From assembly GCA_964392965.1 (NCBI GenBank), contig CAYMSA010000048.1, forward strand, positions 1 through 13,638: 13,638 bases of DNA. The letters run 5' to 3'. Below, piece by piece: positions 11,745 to 13,638 of the stretch. The position numbers were made by a program, and so were the translations under genes. The notes below the pieces were generated by a model. The model saw only the letters and a program-made list of their open reading frames with translations, made no database searches and was not told where the DNA came from. Source of the stretch: CAYMSA01 sp964392965 (GTDB lineage Bacteria; Actinomycetota; Coriobacteriia; Anaerosomatales; Anaerosomataceae). Each line of letters starts with the position of its first letter. Position 1 is the stretch's first letter.

Positions 11745-13608
11745 TCACTCCCACATCGCGCGAATCGAAGCGCGGACGTCCGCCGTCGTGGTGACCGGCA
11801 CGGCGGGCTCGTCGGCAGCGACGGCCGGTACCGCCTGGATCTCGCGGAAGAGCGGCCGAAGGTCGTCGGGGATGAACCGCGTGCGCTGGGCATAGCCGTA
11901 GGCGTCGGTGAGCCCGCGCCCGGCGGCATAGTAGCGCAGCGGGTGGGTCACGTAGAGCGCGTCGCGCGCGCGTGTGCACGCCACGTAGAAGAGCCGCCGT
12001 TCCTCATCCACTTCTTCGGGCGTGCCGGTCGCCATGTCCGAGGGGATGTTGCCGTCGGCCGCATGGATGACGTAGACGACGTCGAACTCGAGCCCTTTCG
12101 CCGAGTGCATCGTGGAGAGGATGAGGTAGTCCTCGTCGAGCAACGGCGGCCCCGCGAAGTCACCCGACCACGACGGGGCGTCGAGCACGAAGTCCGCGAG
12201 AAGCGTCGTCCGGTCGGGGAAACGTGCGCCGAGGTGCTCGATCTGCTCGAGGTCGGCGAGGCGGGCCGCACCGTCGTCGTAGCGCTCGGCGCACAGCGGC
12301 GCGTAGAAGTCCCGGACCGCTCCGATCTGTGCGGTGACCTCGGCTGAAGGCATGCCCGCGAGTGTCTCCAGGAGCGATCCGAGNNNNNNNNNNNNNNNNN
12401 NNNNNNNNNNNNNNNNNNNNNNNNNNNNNNNNNNNNNNNNNNNNNNNNNNNNNNNNNNNNNNNNNNNNNNNNNNNNNNNNNNNGAGGATACGGTCGGCCA
12501 CGTATGCGGCCTGTTCGTGCTCGTCCCGGCACGTGACGAGCGTCGGCCGCTCGCCGCCGTCCCGGGCGGGGCGGAGGTCCTTCGCGAAGCGTTCCGAGGC
12601 GAGGGCGATGACGGCATTGGACGCCTCGAGGAGCGGTCCCGTGCTGCGATAGTTGCGTTCGAGCGTCACGACCTCGGTTCCGGGAAAGCGTGCGGGGAAG
12701 TCCAGGATGTTGCGCACCGTCGTCCCGCGGAAGCCGTAGATCGCCTGCGCGTCGTCGCCTACCGCCGTGAGTCCACGCCCCTCGGGCGCGAGTAGGGCGA
12801 TGATGTCAGCCTGCACCGCGTTCGTGTCCTGGTACTCGTCGACGAGCACCGCGTCGAACCGGCCGCGCACCCTCGGGCCGAGGACCGGGTCGGCGAGCAT
12901 CGCCCGCCAGAAGAGCAGCAGGTCGTCGTAGTCGAGGACGTGGTGGTGCTCCTTGTGGTCCACGTACGCCGAGAAGAGCCGCTTGAGGTCCTCCTCATGC
13001 TCCACGCACCAGGGGTACCGGGTCTTGAGCACCTGGCCGAGCGGTTCCCCGGCATTCACGCATCGCGAGTAGATCTCAAGGCAGGTGCCCTTGCGGGGGA
13101 AACGGCGGCGCGATGTGTCCAGCTCGAGTGTCGTTCGGGCGGCGTGGATGAGGTCCTCGGCATCCGGACGATCGAGGATCGTGAAGCCGGGCGGCAGACC
13201 GAGCGACTCGCCGTAGACGCGGAGCAGCCGGGAGGCGATGGCGTGAAACGTGCCGCCCCACACGCTCCCGGCGGCGAGCTGGCCGAAGGCGCCGGTGTCC
13301 CGCGCGGCCGCCGTCGCGCGGCGGAGTACGGTGTCCGTCCGGCGGAGCATCTCCTCGGCGGCGCGCCGGGTGAACGTCAGCAGCAGGATGCGCTCGGGGG
13401 GCACGCCCCGCGCGACGAGCGCTGCCACGCGATGCACGAGCGTGGTCGTCTTGCCCGTGCCGGCGCCCGCGATCACGAGCAGGGGTCCGTCGCCGTGCGT
13501 CGCGGCAGTCCGTTGCTCCCGGTTGAGCTGGCCGAGGAGCGTCTCGGTGAGCGTGCGGCCATCAGTCACGTCGTCCGTCGCCGGGCGAGGGGGTGTCTCC
13601 GTCGGCAT
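11745..13608 (-). CDS. UvrD/Rep-type ATP-dependent 3'-5' DNA helicase, interrupted by an assembly gap
   Basis: This is a superfamily 1A helicase for DNA repair or replication restart. From the ATG at 13608 (GGAGG five bases upstream) the motifs run in order: Q-motif L-N-R-E-Q-R (28-33), Walker A A-G-A-G-T-G-K-T (47-54), motif Ia T-F-T-R-R-A-A-E-E-M, motif II V-D-E-Y-Q-D-T, motif III V-G-D-D-A-Q-A-I-Y-G-F-R-G, and motif IV L-E-R-N-Y-R-S-T. After the gap come motif V L-S-T-M-H-S-A-K-G-L-E-F and motif VI E-E-R-R-L-F-Y-V-A-C-T-R-A-R. The two parts (12484-13608 and 11745-12383) are in different frames across the 100 N, which I take as an artefact of the nominal gap length. By comparison about 110-120 residues of domain 2A/2B are missing. 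It lacks the long UvrD C-terminal extension, as compact actinobacterial Rep-like helicases do. Confidence 0.9.
12384..12483. other. Assembly gap (100 N)
   Basis: A run of exactly 100 N inside the helicase gene. The frames on the two sides disagree by one base across it, so the true gap length differs from 100. Confidence 0.98.
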
Positions 13609-13638
13609 CGCGTCCTCCGCATCACGATCGTCGTCGAT

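Noticed and set aside
1..13638. CRISPR arrays, insertion sequences, phage or attachment sites
   Set aside because: No regularly spaced repeats, transposase or integrase motifs were seen; tmRNA is followed by its own terminator with no repeated 3'-end attachment sequence.

Overview
The window is a high-GC bacterial chromosome segment with short intergenic spaces. It comes from a draft assembly: three 100-base runs of N (1361-1460, 6193-6292, 12384-12483) each fall inside a gene. The gene content is SmpB/tmRNA, an anaerobe-type tandem flavoprotein, a UroD-like protein, an archaeal-type class I aldolase, a PPi-type phosphofructokinase and separate AccD/AccA subunits. Together with the high GC, leaderless-looking promoters and an apparent selenoprotein, this suggests an anaerobic actinobacterial lineage such as Coriobacteriia/Anaerosomatales. 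That placement is inference.

Layout. 1-1131: tail of a probable M42-type peptidase, smpB, then tmRNA (ssrA) with its own TATAAT promoter and a strong terminator. 1191-2498: tandem flavodoxin-fold oxidoreductase with a CxxCxxCx5C cluster. 2532-2897 (minus): ArfB-like GGQ peptidyl-tRNA hydrolase, a second ribosome-rescue factor close to the tmRNA system. 2940-4163: two-gene plus-strand unit, a 123-residue protein of unknown function and a short UroD-fold protein. 4184-4624 (minus): a thioredoxin-fold lipoprotein whose CxxC motif is written TGA-G-A-C, followed by a hairpin with a GGUCA loop at the right distance to be a bacterial SECIS; this looks like an unannotated selenoprotein and is the main discovery candidate. 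4802-6776: glutamine-dependent NAD+ synthetase (probably leaderless) and a GNAT acetyltransferase. 6904-7863: class I fructose-bisphosphate aldolase. 8008-11729: accD, accA, pfp and a class II aldolase/adducin protein, closely spaced. 11745-13608 (minus): UvrD/Rep-type helicase interrupted by a gap.

How it fits together. The left end is translation quality control (trans-translation plus ArfB-type rescue). The right half is central carbon metabolism: PPi-type phosphofructokinase and class I aldolase for glycolysis/gluconeogenesis, and the carboxyltransferase half of acetyl-CoA carboxylase for malonyl-CoA. nadE supplies NAD+. The selenothioredoxin would act outside the cytoplasmic membrane in thiol redox work and requires selenocysteine machinery elsewhere in the genome.
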